A stretch of DNA of 64,000 bases, from assembly GCA_030549495.1 (NCBI GenBank), contig JAUIRK010000855.1, positions 1,467,501 through 1,531,500 on the forward strand. The letters are read 5' to 3'. Source of the stretch: Nectonema munidae (lineage: Eukaryota > Nematomorpha > Nectonematoida > Nectonematidae). Within the stretch, counting starts at the first letter, position 1, and each line of letters starts with the position of its first letter. The notes under the pieces are model-generated. The model worked only from the letters and a program-made list of their open reading frames with translations, was not told the DNA's origin and made no database searches. This document shows, piece after piece, positions 24,486-36,803 of this stretch. The position numbers and the translations under genes were made by a program.

Positions 24486-27400
24486 TAAACAATCTTACAA
24501 ATTACATACTCTCTGTTTTATACAAGAAAGTTGTTTATAAAAACCTACTACTCATTCACCCTTAATTAGGGTAAAAAGCTTTCACTACTATCAAAGTCAC
24601 ATGATTAAGAAAGATGTTACAATATTTTTTTATTTTCCATTGGTATCATGATTTATATTTATGTTTTTTTTTCAAAAAAAAACAGTGTGGAATTTCAATC
24701 TTGTTTACATTTGCTTCAAATTTTTTTACCCCTATTTAGTTCATTTGACTCATTTATTCTATTTATGCTTGAAAAAACTTTTAGGAAACTTTCCGTTCTA
24801 CACATGTTTTTCATAAAACAAAAGTATCTCACTTTGCCCGCGTTTAGATGACGTCTTGTATGGTAAAAGCACGCAATATCGAAAAACACTCTCCCATTTT
24901 ATTGATAGACAACGATATGAATAAGGGATGATACAGTTTGTTTGCATTTGCTGCTAAAGAGTCTTTCTTCTCCAAACTCTTGTGTCTCTCTGTGTGTGTG
25001 TGGGAGAAGTAGATAAGATATTCTTTCTATCATCTACTCATTCACGTGACTTGAGCACTTATACTATACATAAAGGCATATAGGGGAATTCGCGTGAAGG
25101 ATTCTCACTAATCCCATGTCTTCTTGATTTAATCCAATTTAAAGGAAATTGATTTGAGGATTTGTTTAATAAATTGCGTAATCCCTTTATAGCGCTAGTC
25201 TTTTCGATTCAATTCCAAAAGCATTCAGCCATTCTTTTCTTGCGACGACGGTATTGCGCAATCAGGATATCTATTCAATTCCGCCATCGAAACATCATAA
25301 TCTTACATGCAGAAAAAATTGGAGAAGGCATCAAGAAAGATATAGGGAGGGGAAGCAGTAATGATGAAACATTTCGAGTATAAACTTACAATATTTATTA
25401 TGCATTCGAAAGAGCTTCTATATATTATTATATCAAGAAAGCGCATCTTGACACGTGATATAACAACGTTAATGGATTTGGAAGTTGATTTATGGATCTT
25501 TATGATTTTTTGAAGGAACACAGAAATGAGGATGCTGTGGCATCAGAGTTCATAAAATTGATACATAAAAATTGTAAAAAGTCTCTCTGCCTCCACTCCA
25601 AAAATGGCGTAGTAAAGGGGAATTTGAAAATTTCCATTATAAAGGGAGGAAGAACTTAACTATAGGATATTTAATTAATGCATATTCGCAGTCCTTTCAC
25701 TTTAAACCCAACTTTTCGATGCTTGAATGCTGTTTTTATTGATTTGATTGGTTATTGAGCAAGAAGCGCAAAAGGACTTCTTTTTATACTCATCAATGAT
25801 TCTCTACCTCTTTTCTCTGATCGACACCTTTCAAACTTAAATTTTTTTTGTGGATCTTTTAGTGTTTGCTACCAATATTGGCTTTACCTATCATAAATGT
25901 AGGAATAAGTAAGCCATTCTTAATCACAATTTTTTATTTGTTTACTCAATTAATTTTACATTATATATTTTTATTTTTTTCAACTCTGTTTACCTATTTG
26001 TTAAATTTTATAAAATCAAATTTCATTAAGTCAAAAAAGGGATTTTTTCTTCGAAAAAATATGTTCTTTGTTGTGAGCCTTGAACTTGATACTTTGAGGC
26101 TAAACCTAATACTTTTTAATATTGCCCCTTTGCAAGATTTGGCGAACCTCCCAATTTTAAATATTTTTATATCCACCCCTCTAAAAATATTGTGGACCTT
26201 TTTGGGGTCCACATGAACCACATTGAGAAATACTGCTCTATATAGAGTCTCTTCTGGACCGTTTCATATTTCATATAAAAAATTTACTTTTTGGAACTAA
26301 GACCTGTGAAACATGCCAATATCGTCGAAAATCCCCATATGGTAATCGAGCTCGATCCGAATTTTTGGTCTATACTCATTTACCACTTCGTCGCCAGATC
26401 CTAAGTACAAGTGGGGCAAAACAGATTTTAATGGAGCCTGGAGTATAAGAAAGTGTATACATTTCAAATTTCAGGGGATGTAAGCGTTTCATTTGGGATT
26501 GGGTTCAATGACCAATCAAATCAAACATAATTCAATAGGTACATGCTTCAGCTCAGTATAGTACAAAATGACCTATATATCACTTTATAAAATACTGCTA
26601 TCATTCTTCAATTTGTGCTGAGACATTTCACCACTTAAAATTCAATTATGTATTATTTTAACTTTTAACTGCTCCATCCTTTAAAATGGCGATCCACTTT
26701 TTACTATAACATTCAAATTGTTGGATTAAACATTGAAGATGTCCTTACTCTTTTGTATATATGTAATATATTTTCGTATAACTCAATATTTTTCAAACTA
26801 TATATATATAGGAGCGTATCATTCAGAAGATTTAAGTTCTGCCCGCCCAGGATCCCAAAAAAGTGTTTGTTTCATGACATATAAACCATTTTTAGTTCTA
26901 AAGTGTCTTTTTTCAATTCTGAACGCTCTTTATAAAATAACAGTTTCCCGCAGATGCCAATTATCCTCAAAAATGTTTACATCCTCATCCGTGGGTCCTT
27001 TAACTTTCAACATTCGCAATAACATCTATATTCCACAACGTTTTTTTCCATCATTTTAGTATCAAAAAAATATTCACTATACATACGCGTTAGTTTTCCA
27101 GTTTCGTAATTTTGCGTTTTATTTGATTAACTAAACTGTTGTGAATAGTTATTGGCCGTTGGACATTTGTAAGATTTAGTCACGCACAAACATCTTATCC
27201 TTTAACACCTTCATATGGCATTGTGCTTTTAAAGGGGCGTATAATCTTTTTTTAATAATTAAAGAAAAACTTTTTACAAAACCTTAACTTGTTTGCTGTT
27301 GTTTCTTTAACAACAGGTAAAGTTTCATTTTTAGAGTATTCATAGTAATTCTTATTATTAAAATGGATGAAAAAAAAATATTTAAAATGTAGGAAAAAAC

Positions 27401-28384
27401 AATTTTTTTAAGTTTTTTTTTTTAAATTTTTATAAAAAGTTTAACAGAAACTAAATTTTTAGGGTATCTTAAAAGTTCGCATTCGATTGACTATTGAAGA
27501 GTCTTGTTCAATTTGATCTCTTTCTTGTCACAAATTTTTGCGATATTTAAATTGTCTAGAATCAATCATTACTTATGCATGTTATTATTAATGTTGTTCA
27601 AGAGAAATGAGTTTTTTTTTATGAATGACAAACAGCTTTTATTAATGTGTTCTGTGCATTCGATGAATTACAAGTTTTTCACACACATAGTCCAACTTTT
27701 TAGTAGACACAGTAATGTTTTCAAAATTGGCCAATATCCATGTCTTTTATGTAGGAAGGCTTCTAAATAGTTAGTTGAAGTCGTATGACAAATCCTAAAA
27801 GTCTATCAAGTGTTTTTCTGCGCTTTTTTCTCCCCACACGTCTTGCCAGACCACTGATAGTAAACTTATTTCAAAAATATTTTATATAACTACTTGTTTT
27901 TCATTTTCATCTTTTTTTTATTTTAAATTATCATTTGATTTACTCAATTATTTTTTTTTCTTTTCTTTTTTTACTATCTCTTTGCTATTTTACGATATAA
28001 AAGATATGCACACATAAATATAATTTCATGATATATCTTTCAATTGATAAATTAAGGTGAAAAAGTTTCAAAATAAGGCATCTATTTTTTACTGGTTACT
28101 AGATGGAAATAAAATTCTGGTTCCGACAGGGGCATCCTTAAAATTATTGAGAGGGGGGGGGGGGGAAATTTATTTTTATAATTTTTAAAATTAATTTAAA
28201 AAATAATCTATGCCTGAAACTCAGCCTTAAAACAAGTAAAGTAATATGGAAAGTCAACTCACAGCCCAAACAAGTCTTTTAATGATACAAAAAAGGAAAA
28301 ATTCAAAATTATTGCTGCATCCAAAGCCCTCTCTCCCCTGAATGTGCGTTCCCGCGTTCGTTATTACATGTAGGCAGTAGTGGG

Positions 28385-28606
28385 CAGTGGCGAATCTAGA
28401 AATTTCCTATAGGGGGAGTGCCGAAATCTATTTAAATTTTTTGCAATTTTGCTAAAAGTCTTCAGAGAATACGACAGCTGTATTATGTCTTTTAGAATCA
28501 CTAATTGCAAAAATTTATTTTTTACGTGTAAGGGTAATTTTCGAAGCCATTTTTCATAGGGGGAGGGGGACTAGTCCCATGAAGCCTCCCCCTGGATCCG
28601 CCACTG
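28385..28606. mobile_element. hAT-like MITE with perfect 8-bp target duplication
   Basis: The terminal repeats CAGTGGCGAATCTAG and CTGGATCCGCCACTG are inverted with two mismatches. The flanks are GTAGTGGG (28377-28384) and GTAGTGGG (28607-28614). An 8-bp duplication with CAGTGG ends points to the hAT superfamily. The interior is non-coding, with G/C-rich runs just inside each end. A decayed relative of the right end lies near 53970-53990. Confidence 0.9.
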
Positions 28607-28914
28607 GTAGTGGGATTCAAATGTTTTGTCAGCTGTTCTGTTACAAAAAAAGTCAAATTTGTCAGCAAATAAACTGATCAATTTTGATTATTTCCCAATA
28701 AAATTTTAAAATAATGGTTAAACAAGCATCATTATGATGATGTTGTGGGTGCTTATTTTAAAATTCTGTCAGACGGTTCTAACGAACAGGTGCGAACCGG
28801 CTGAATCTCACTACTGCATGTAGGGACGGGATAAAATTTTTTATAAGTATAAAAAAAAATTTTTTCTAAGTATTTGATGAACTGCTTTATTGTTAAAATA
28901 AAATCTCCTTATGC

Positions 28915-28997
28915 AAGTGAGCGTGAATGGTTGTTAGGGTGTACCTCTCATCTTAACAGTTGAAGGTCAGGGGTTCGATCTCCAAGGCTCGCCACTC
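28915..28997 (+). repeat. tRNA-like SINE head
   Basis: An A-box-like AATGGTTGTTAGGG and a B-box GGGGTTCGATCTCC are spaced about as in a tRNA, ending in GCTCGCCAC. The acceptor stem does not close properly, so this is a tRNA-derived SINE or tRNA pseudogene rather than a working tRNA. Confidence 0.5.
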
Positions 28998-30012
28998 TTA
29001 AAAACAAAATCACAAAAACTGTGATTTTAAAAACCATCTCAAGCATAATGAGAGCATGTAGTAGTAGCCGTGGGGCTGAGGGTGCTTTGCTTCGAAACCA
29101 ACTCACTTTATACAGGTTTTTCAATGATCACATTTATGCATACGTTTTAAGTTTCTTGCATGTAAAGGGGGATTTTATTTTGGTTTCACACAATTTTTCC
29201 TCATCTCTTTTAAAATAGTATATATGTAATAATGATGATGGCATTACATCGGTACCATTTTGAGAAATTTAATTAGTGACGACGCAAGCAATGAAGGAAT
29301 CAATGTTATATCAATTAATTTGTATTTTAATGATATTCTTGCGACTTTCTCCCTTTAATACTCAGCCAGCGAATGCTTAAACGAAACGTAATTTAATTCG
29401 TAACACAGACACAATTTGATTAACTCTTGATCTCTGTCTCCTCCTTATTATCAAAGTCATAAAATATCGCCTACGAAAAAGTATATGGCCGAGTAAAGCA
29501 AATTATCAATAGCGATTAGGTAATTCTTTGGGAATTATTATTATTATAATAAAAGCACATATGTTTTCGGAATAAATGTTTATTAGAAAAAATTATTGAG
29601 GTAATTGAGAACGAAATTGATTGCTATTGAATACTTTGAAAGTACGAGATCAATTTTCATACTAAAAAAAGATATTTGTTTCAATACTTCTTTACCTAGC
29701 TTTTAAAATTTATACCTGCCAGTTTATATTCATACGCAAGTTCAAACAACCAAACACTATATTCTTCGGAAGCAGTTAGTAGCTTTTTCCAATGTATGTC
29801 TGCTAATTCATTCAAATATCGGTTCACACTCGACATGGCCATTTGATAAGCTAATCGGAATCAGCATTCGTGCCTCACTAAGTTAAAGGATGTGAAGGAT
29901 CAGACTTTTTCTGGAAGATAGCTAAGGATAGGTAATAATAAATTCCGTAAGATAATATTCATTTCAATATCGATTTTGTTGGTGTTTGCTGTACTGCATT
30001 CAAATGGGCAAC

Positions 30013-30173
30013 TTAACCCTTACTGAACTAGATATAGTAAAAAAGTTTATTTGAAAATAAAATTTTAAAATTAGCATTAGAAAAAAACAATTTTAAAATA
30101 TATTGATATGAAATATAAAAAAAAAATTTTCCATGATTTTTTCAATGATCTACAAATGTAGACCTTGGGTTAA
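30013..30173 (+). mobile_element. TTAA-bordered 161-bp unit beside piggyBac relic 1
   Basis: Left border TTAACCCTTACTGAACTAG, right border with imperfect palindrome TCTACAAATGTAGA followed by CCTTGGGTTAA. The 27-bp right border recurs inverted at 32062-32088. The palindrome-next-to-TTAACCC layout is that of the type A and B MITEs. It lies 16 bp after the transposase stop, so it may be the 3' terminal part of that transposon or a separate MITE. Confidence 0.65.
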
Positions 30174-30188
30174 AACAGCATTCATACC

Positions 30189-31889
30189 TCATGATAATTT
30201 TGAAAACAGTTTTTTAGATGTAAAGTTTTCAAGCATTTTGAGCATTGGATTCTGGCACTTTTTTTTACAAACACAACACTTTCTTGGAATGATTGAGGTA
30301 GGAAAGTGATCTGTGTTGTCTGTTCTAACTTGATTTTGAACATAGCAGCTTGGCCCAAGTCTTGAAGAATTTATTTTTAAATTTTCACGTTTTAAAAAAT
30401 AGTCAACAAGAGAAATTATGAAATCTTTTTGTTTTATTTTATTAGAGTGCAATAAACAATAAAATCTCCAACTGAAAACAACCGATAGATTAATTGCGTT
30501 TACGATCAAATTCCAATACCATTTTTTACCAAATATGCAAGGTCTATACTCGGAAAGAGTTTGGTCCATCACATCCACACCACCCATGCATTCATTATAA
30601 ACCTTGACAATATTTGGCATATTAATTGAAACATTGCTTTTTCCTTTGACTCTTCTAGAAGTTTTACTTAGAGGCAAAGCTCCAGTGGCGTTGCTACAAA
30701 GTGTTACAATGGAATTATCATGCCATTTTACAGCTTCACCTATTCCACCGGACTTGAAGTCAAAAAAACCTCTCTGATACTTTTTCATAACTTTTGAATC
30801 AATTAATGGGCATTTGTTCAATCTATTTTCCCTAATGCTTCCAGTAGCTCTAAAATTTCTTTTTTTTAATGATGCTAGCAAATCGCATGAGTTGAAGAAA
30901 TTATCCATAAAAATATGGTGATTTTACGGAAATTCACACACTTCTAATAAAGAGTTTACAACTCGTGTGCTGAGAGGACGTGTGCGATTTTTTTCTTTAC
31001 CTTCATATATTTCAACACAGCTTTTTTTTTTTTAGCTTTGTGGAACTGCAAAGAGTCCATATTTTATATCCAAATCTGATTGGTTTCGATTTAATAAATT
31101 GCTTGCAAGAATGCCTACCAAAGGACGGAACCATCGACTCATCAATTGAAAGGTTTTCATGCAACATTCCGAACATTGACAGACATTTTTAAGTTCAATA
31201 AATCGTAAAGACGTTTCACCTTCGCCATTCGCGAATTTTCCAACTTTTGATTGTCAGCTACATGAAAATATCTTTTTATTTTTTGAAAATTGTTGCGGGA
31301 CATTGTTTCGACAAAAGGTTTGCATTCAAGTTGCGAAGATTTTGACCAATAATCTCTTTCAGAGCTACGATTGTTGCATCCACAAAGAAGTAACAGTTCC
31401 AAAAATCGCATCACAATTATTTTATCGATATCAAAAGAAGGATCATTTTTTTCTCTTTTCGCAAATTTATTCCTTTCCTTCACAAATAAGTCAATCTTAT
31501 CAGCAAAATAGAAAAGAAATACTTGAGATTCATCATAAGATAAAAGAAAATCTAGCAATTTTTTGATGCGATCTTTTTCAGAAGAAATTGAACTAAATTC
31601 TTTATTCAAATGTTTACGCTGCTAATTTGGTATTAGTAATTTTGATTTTTTTTGGTAAATTTTCATTGTGTTCATTAGTATCATCATGTGAATCTTTGTT
31701 TATAAATAGATCCAGCTCACCTGCAATTTCATCAGGAATATTTTGAACTAAATTTTCTTCATCATAATCTTCTATATCTAATCTAATTATAATATCTTTT
31801 ACATCAAGCATGTCCATTTCAATAGTTTCTACGGCATCTTCCAAATATCTAAAATGTTTTACTTTTCCATAAAATGTATCAGCATCCAT
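30189..31889 (-). pseudogene. Broken piggyBac-type transposase (relic 1)
   Basis: The minus strand encodes a DDE transposase of the piggyBac family (cut-and-paste at TTAA) in three frame blocks: 31614-31889 (acidic N-terminus), 31157-31609 and 30189-30908. The middle block has RDYWSKSSQLECKPFVETMS and RNNFQKIKRYFHVADNQKL, the typical piggyBac core. The three expected catalytic Asp are visible in SIDESM (about 31133, in another frame), FMDNFFNS (about 30903) and GGVDVMDQ (about 30570). The C-terminus has a truncated Cys cluster, RKCCVCKKKC. It is broken by a stop after the N-terminal block and by frame changes near 31160 and 30910-31040. It no longer makes an active enzyme. Confidence 0.88.
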
Positions 31890-32061
31890 TTTTAAAATTA
31901 TAAAAAAAAATCGAAAAAACTTTGTACAATTTAAAATTTATAAAAATTAAATTCAAAAAATAAAATAGAAATGATTCTGAAAATAATTCTAAAAAAAATA
32001 AAATAGAATTAAACAATTTGATATAAATTAGGTTTAGTATTAGGTTTATTTTGAATTATAT

Positions 32062-32090
32062 ATTAGCCCAAGGTCTACATATGTAGATCT
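32062..32090 (-). repeat. Inverted copy of the piggyBac relic border unit
   Basis: ttagcccaaggtctacatat and tgtagatc are the inverted counterpart of 30147-30173, with a perfect 14-bp palindrome TCTACATATGTAGA. It lies about 170 bp upstream of the transposase start. Similarity to the 30013 unit ends just beyond the palindrome. Confidence 0.65.
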
Positions 32091-32165
32091 AATTTCAAAC
32101 TATAATACTAGAGAAATAAAAAAGTGATGATTTCATTTTTTTCGTTCCTTCGCGTTTATTAGCAG

Positions 32166-32272
32166 CGTTATCAGACGATATCTAATGTAAAGCAGACGAT
32201 TTGTATTAAAAAGCATTGATAAACGCAGACGATCATATTTTTATAAAATCGACTCTAGTTGTTAACCAGTTA
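32166..32272 (-). mobile_element. TTAA MITE type A, reversed, decayed
   Basis: TTAGCAGCGTTATCAGACGA, TCTAATGTAAAGCAGACGAT, AAACGCAGACGATCAT and AATCGACTCTAG follow the reversed type A order. The ends are worn (GTTAACCAGTTA at the right) and the palindrome is damaged. It lies upstream of piggyBac relic 1. Confidence 0.75.
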
Positions 32273-35010
32273 GAGTTGGGATTTTGGTTAAATTTCTAAA
32301 CTTTATATTAGATAAACATAACTTATTGAAATGCTACTCTTTCTTGATATTTTTCAGTTCTGCTTTAAATTGTCTTTAAATTATGCTATTAAACGTGAAA
32401 TCCTGAAAACTTCTGAAACTGATTCATAAAAAATTCAAATAGATTCATGCTAACACACACAAATATTCATTGCCTTGTAAATGTACCATTTGATCGACAT
32501 AAAACGAATTACATTAATATTTCAAATCTATGTGTAGACTTTGATTTTTTCTCAAAAAATAGTTTTTCTCCACAAACAAAGCTTTTTAGCTATTCTATAA
32601 AGTTTGACAGTAGTAGATCATTTGCCCTCATTTTGGGTTTGTGTAACAAGTCCTGAGCATTACACAAAAAAGTTCCTCCGATTTGTGAAATTTCTCACTT
32701 TTCTTTATAACATGGGAAAGGCATTACAACGCAAATTTTCCCGACTCTTTTCAATTCAGCGCATGCGGATGCACTTCAGGTATTCTCGCTAAGAAGTTCT
32801 CTCCTTCACGTAGAGAATAAGTGGGGGCTCAGCATTCCATTATCTTCTTCACAAAGTGTAGTTCCCTGCTAAAAACTTTTTTCCCTTACGTGTGTATAAT
32901 ACTTTGAGGAAAAAAACACTTATTTAATCAAATGAATCATTATTCCCTCACAACAACAATTATTATTTTTTTAATGACAACGGCGACAACATCACATTTA
33001 CGCGCCATTTTCCTTTTTTTTTATTGTACGCGTTCTAATTATATTATCATTAGTATTGTTGTTGTTCTTTGTGTGAGTAGTGATGGATGGATGATAAAAG
33101 TGGATGGGATGCATGCAATTTACGATTTTTACTTCAAATGATGTCTTCACTCTCTTTGGAGAAAGTGGCAATTCTCTAGCTTTCAGAATAAGATGTTCTT
33201 TTTATCCATACAATATGAATAATATATGCGCTTTTGCGCTATACAAGTTATAAATTCTCTCTTAGTTAGAAAAGTGAAGCAGTTCTGGAGTCTCATTATT
33301 ATTAGCAAACTGGTTCCATTAAATTTTCCACTGTCTGTATCCATTACATCTAATTTCTTCCTTATATCGTTGTTAGTACATAATAAACATTGTATGCTAA
33401 TAATCTTAATTGTTATGCGTACACACACCTCTGGGTCGAGTCTTGTGAAAGGCAAAGCAGAAATATGTTTAAATTTGAAGAACGAAAAAATAAAGAAATA
33501 TTGAACTATTTTTTCGTATATTAAAAAGTGTTGTGATTAAAAATACCATATTTTTCCAAAAAATTGGCTTGGCGGTTTAGTCTTTTTTGTTAAAATTTTT
33601 ACTCAGCTTTCACATCGAAATCACGCCAGTTAAAAACTTGCAAGTTAGAGATAACGGTATTTTTCACAAATTTTCTTTTATCATATCATCATGATTATAA
33701 AATGATGCAATCACTATATAAATGCAAATAATTTTTTTTAATTGTAATATTTTTTAATTTATACACTTTATTTAATATGAGGAATCAATGTCAATATTTA
33801 AAAAGTAGTTTGATGATTTCCACTGTTCTAAATTTCAAAAGTTTTTTAAGGAAAGGAATTTAAAAGCTTGCTAAGATCTTTGAAACTTAAAAAATTAAGA
33901 ACACACTTTTTACAGTGTAGAAAAACAATAGTGGAATTGTTCACGCATTCATAATTTTTGTTTGATTAAACTTTTTTTATAACTCTTTCCAACATGAATT
34001 TGTCTTACTCGGACAGTTCACATAAAACGGTTTATTCTGAAGACTTTAAAATACCTCGCTTCCGATTTATCTTTTTCACCCCCTACCCGGATAATTGATA
34101 TTAATTTTTCTTCATATTTTTTCCACATTCAAAATATTTTTTATAATATTAAACAAGTAAAACATGACAAGTTAATTAGCGAGTTAATTTCGGGTTTTTA
34201 GATAGTTAGTTAATTATACCGTATTTGTAGGACTAAAATTGATATATCTTTTTCAATGAGTTGCCAGCTGTGCTTTATGTGTGAATATTTTTCAAGACAC
34301 TATTATCGAAATTTAATAATGCGCCATCTGATCAATCAATCCCGAATATGCAATTGATGACTCTTTATCAATTCTTCAATTTATGTTGATTGAGACTTTT
34401 GAGAGTTTGATGGTCGTTCCAGTGTTAAATGATAAAAGCAAAGGATAATTTATACATTACCCTTGTTCAAACGGGTTTTTCCGTCATTAGTAATGGTACT
34501 ATACCAAAATTTTGCAAGATTCCTGTCACAATGCAGAATCGCAGAAAAAAAGCTGATTCTCACAGTGATTCCGTTTCGCCTTCTTCTTGATTCAAAAAAT
34601 GTACTTCCAGTTTTTTAAAATCAGACTTGGAGCATTCAGCAGTATTCTTTGAAAAGTGTGTATAAGTTTGCCAGAGACAAAAAACACAAATAGATTTTTT
34701 TTTTTCTTCAAAATTCTTCCTTCCTACCATTTGCTGGAATGGATTCAAACTTAAAAATTATTTATTTCTTATAAACTTTAAGTTATATTGCATCCCTATT
34801 TGTATGCATTAAGTTGGATTTATCAAATAATAGTTATATGAATAAAATCCCTTGATTTTATGTCACCTCTTCAAATTACACAAAATTATCTATGATTGGT
34901 CAATATGTATAGCATAAATTAAAGAGGAATTTCTGAGCTTAGAAACAATATATATAAAATTGAAAATACACTTAAACACGCTTAGAAAAAAATATTATTA
35001 AAATATTTCA

Positions 35011-35168
35011 AGAATCAAGGTGCTCCTCATATTCAGAAAACATCAAAAGAAAATTTTAAGTGTAATGAAGTGCATCACTTCCAGAGCTCTTTGAAACTTT
35101 TTTTTGTGAAACTTCATATCACTTCTAATTTTCTTTTGAAGTTTTCTGAATATGAGCACCTTGGTTCT
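35011..35168. repeat. 158-bp foldback hairpin
   Basis: Arm 1 (35011-35063: caaggtgctcctcatattca, gaaaacatcaaaagaaaatt) is the near-perfect reverse complement of arm 2 (35119-35168). A ~55-bp loop separates them. Probably a small MITE; any transcript would form a strong stem. Confidence 0.85.
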
Positions 35169-35218
35169 GAAAATTAAGCTTATGAAAAAATCTAATGCCT
35201 TCCTTAATTTAATCTCAC

Positions 35219-35732
35219 GTGATAGACATTTCTAACAAAAACTATTGGAAGATAAAACTCAGCGAAAGTAACCTCAAGAAAAAAAAAATTCTTAAATGTG
35301 TAAAATCTGAATTGAAAATTTATTTAAAAAAATTATTGCATGATAAAGAAAATTATCCAAAGATGCCAAAAGATATAAAAATTTTATATAAAAAATACCA
35401 AAAAATGTTTAAAAAACCTCTAGACAAAAGAAATCTATGAAATGTGTATCGAAAAATTGAAGAAAAAAACTACTGAAAGATCAAACTTATTGGAATTTTT
35501 TTATATCTTTTCATATGTCCTCATTTCTTCGGGTAAGTTTTTTATCTTTCAGTAGTTTTTTTTTATAATTTTTCAATTCCGATTTTACAGATTTCTTTTG
35601 TCTAGACTCTAGAGGTTTTTTAAATGTTGTTTGATTTTTTTTATACCTTTTGGTAATTTGATGTTTTTTCGGTAAAAATTCTGAGGCTTTTTTAACTAGT
35701 TTCAAATACATAATATTATAACCTGTGTTCAT
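35219..35732. repeat. Mirrored Lys-rich frames (inverted duplication)
   Basis: Plus frame 35219-35440 contains KCVKSELKIYLKKLLHDK and FKKPLDKR. Minus frame 35511-35732 contains KSVKSELKNYKKKLLKDK and FKKPLESR. The DNA forms an inverted repeat (cctctagacaaaagaaatct and aaactactgaaagat on both strands). The units appear in swapped order, as if cut from a longer tandem-repeat protein or element. I do not recognise the family. The block lies only ~230 bp upstream of furin exon 2. Confidence 0.5.
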
Positions 35733-35959
35733 AATAATTCAAATTTTAGTTTCTACCTCATTATACGTAACGCCATGCAAAATTTTGAGTAAAGGTTGCC
35801 AAGTTTAAGAGTTAAAAGTTTTTCCTATAAGAATGGATCTTAAGATCCAAGATTTTGATTTCCATTGGCCGCCCCTTCACTACTGGTCACAAAGAAGTGT
35901 ATATCTTATGGCGTTGGTGTGATGTGATTTGCAATGGCGTCTTTTTTTACTATTACAAG

Positions 35960-36165
35960 CACAGAGGAGGTGGCTTGGATATGAACGTGACTGCAGCGTG
36001 GAAGATGGGCTACACGGGGAAAGGTGTTGTTGTTTCAATCCTGGACGACGGCATTGAAAAGAATCACCCGGATTTGGCGGCAAATTACGATCCCATCGCC
36101 AGCTATGACATCAACGACAACGACTATGATCCCCAACCTCGCTACAACCCCAAAAATGAAAACAA
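35960..36165 (+). CDS. Furin-like protease, exon 2 (catalytic Asp)
   Basis: Residues 178-245 plus the first two bases of codon 246. The acceptor is attacaag before CAC AGA. The exon opens [20 protein letters not shown], then [16 protein letters not shown], with catalytic Asp206 (first Asp of DDG; Asp153 in human furin). [15 protein letters not shown] follows and contains the acidic Ca-binding-type stretch. The donor is AA/GTGAGT. Base composition is near balanced, in clear contrast to exon 1. The match to furin, rather than PC2, rests on SILDDGIE and the DPQPRY segment. Confidence 0.95.
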
Positions 36166-36269
36166 GTGAGTCTAGCATATCTGCTTTTCCTCTCGATCTA
36201 ACACATTTTCTCATTTTGCACGGATCTGATTAACAACGCATTTTGGTTGAAGTAGAGGACAGAGGTATT

Positions 36270-36430
36270 AATATGGCAGGGTGTATTTATACAATATTGG
36301 AGATGGGGTCTACAATAGGGGGGGGGGGGTGATATTTGTCGGTGGGGGGGGGGGGGGGGGGTTATTTATACATTATAGAGGGGTGGGTGTATTTATGCAC
36401 TGTAAGGAAAGGGGGTAGATCAGTTTTTTC
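36270..36430 (+). repeat. Long G runs in intron 2
   Basis: Runs of about 12 and 19 G (36318-36361) sit within loosely repeated units (gtgtatttatacaatattgg, ttatttatacattatag, gtatttatgcactgtaag). G-quadruplex formation on the + strand is plausible. The runs are also prone to sequencing error. Confidence 0.8.
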
Positions 36431-36662
36431 AACCCGGGATGAATTAGTTCTCAACTACAAACCGCCCAAAACATAACTGAGTAGATTGGAAGAGATAAAT
36501 GTCTATCAATGTTTTAAGTTTAGTGTTAAAATCAAGTAGCCTTTTTATTTGTTTTTAAATGCCACTTTAAAAATATTCTGTTTAAAGGCATTCTTCAGTC
36601 GTTTCGTCAGAACACTGAAAAGAAAGAAATTTGAAGAAACCATGCCACTAACTCGAATATTA

Positions 36663-36803
36663 ACATACTAATGCTAATCCTACACGAATCCTAACTCCGA
36701 CATTAGCTTTCCAAAATTTTACACATTTTAAGATCCATTTAAAAATGGCTTGAGCACTTGTCAATCAAGTATTATGCAAATTGAGGAAAAAATTTGATAG
36801 TTT
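36663..36803 (+). repeat. Dispersed repeat, inverted partner at 39325-39450
   Basis: gctaatcctacac, ccaaaattttacacatt, gagcacttgtcaatca and tattatgcaaattgaggaaa recur in reverse complement at 39325-39450 in the same intron, about 2.5 kb away. Confidence 0.7.

Noticed and set aside
28915-28997. Possible working tRNA gene
   Set aside because: A and B boxes are present but the acceptor and anticodon stems do not close; it fits a SINE head better.
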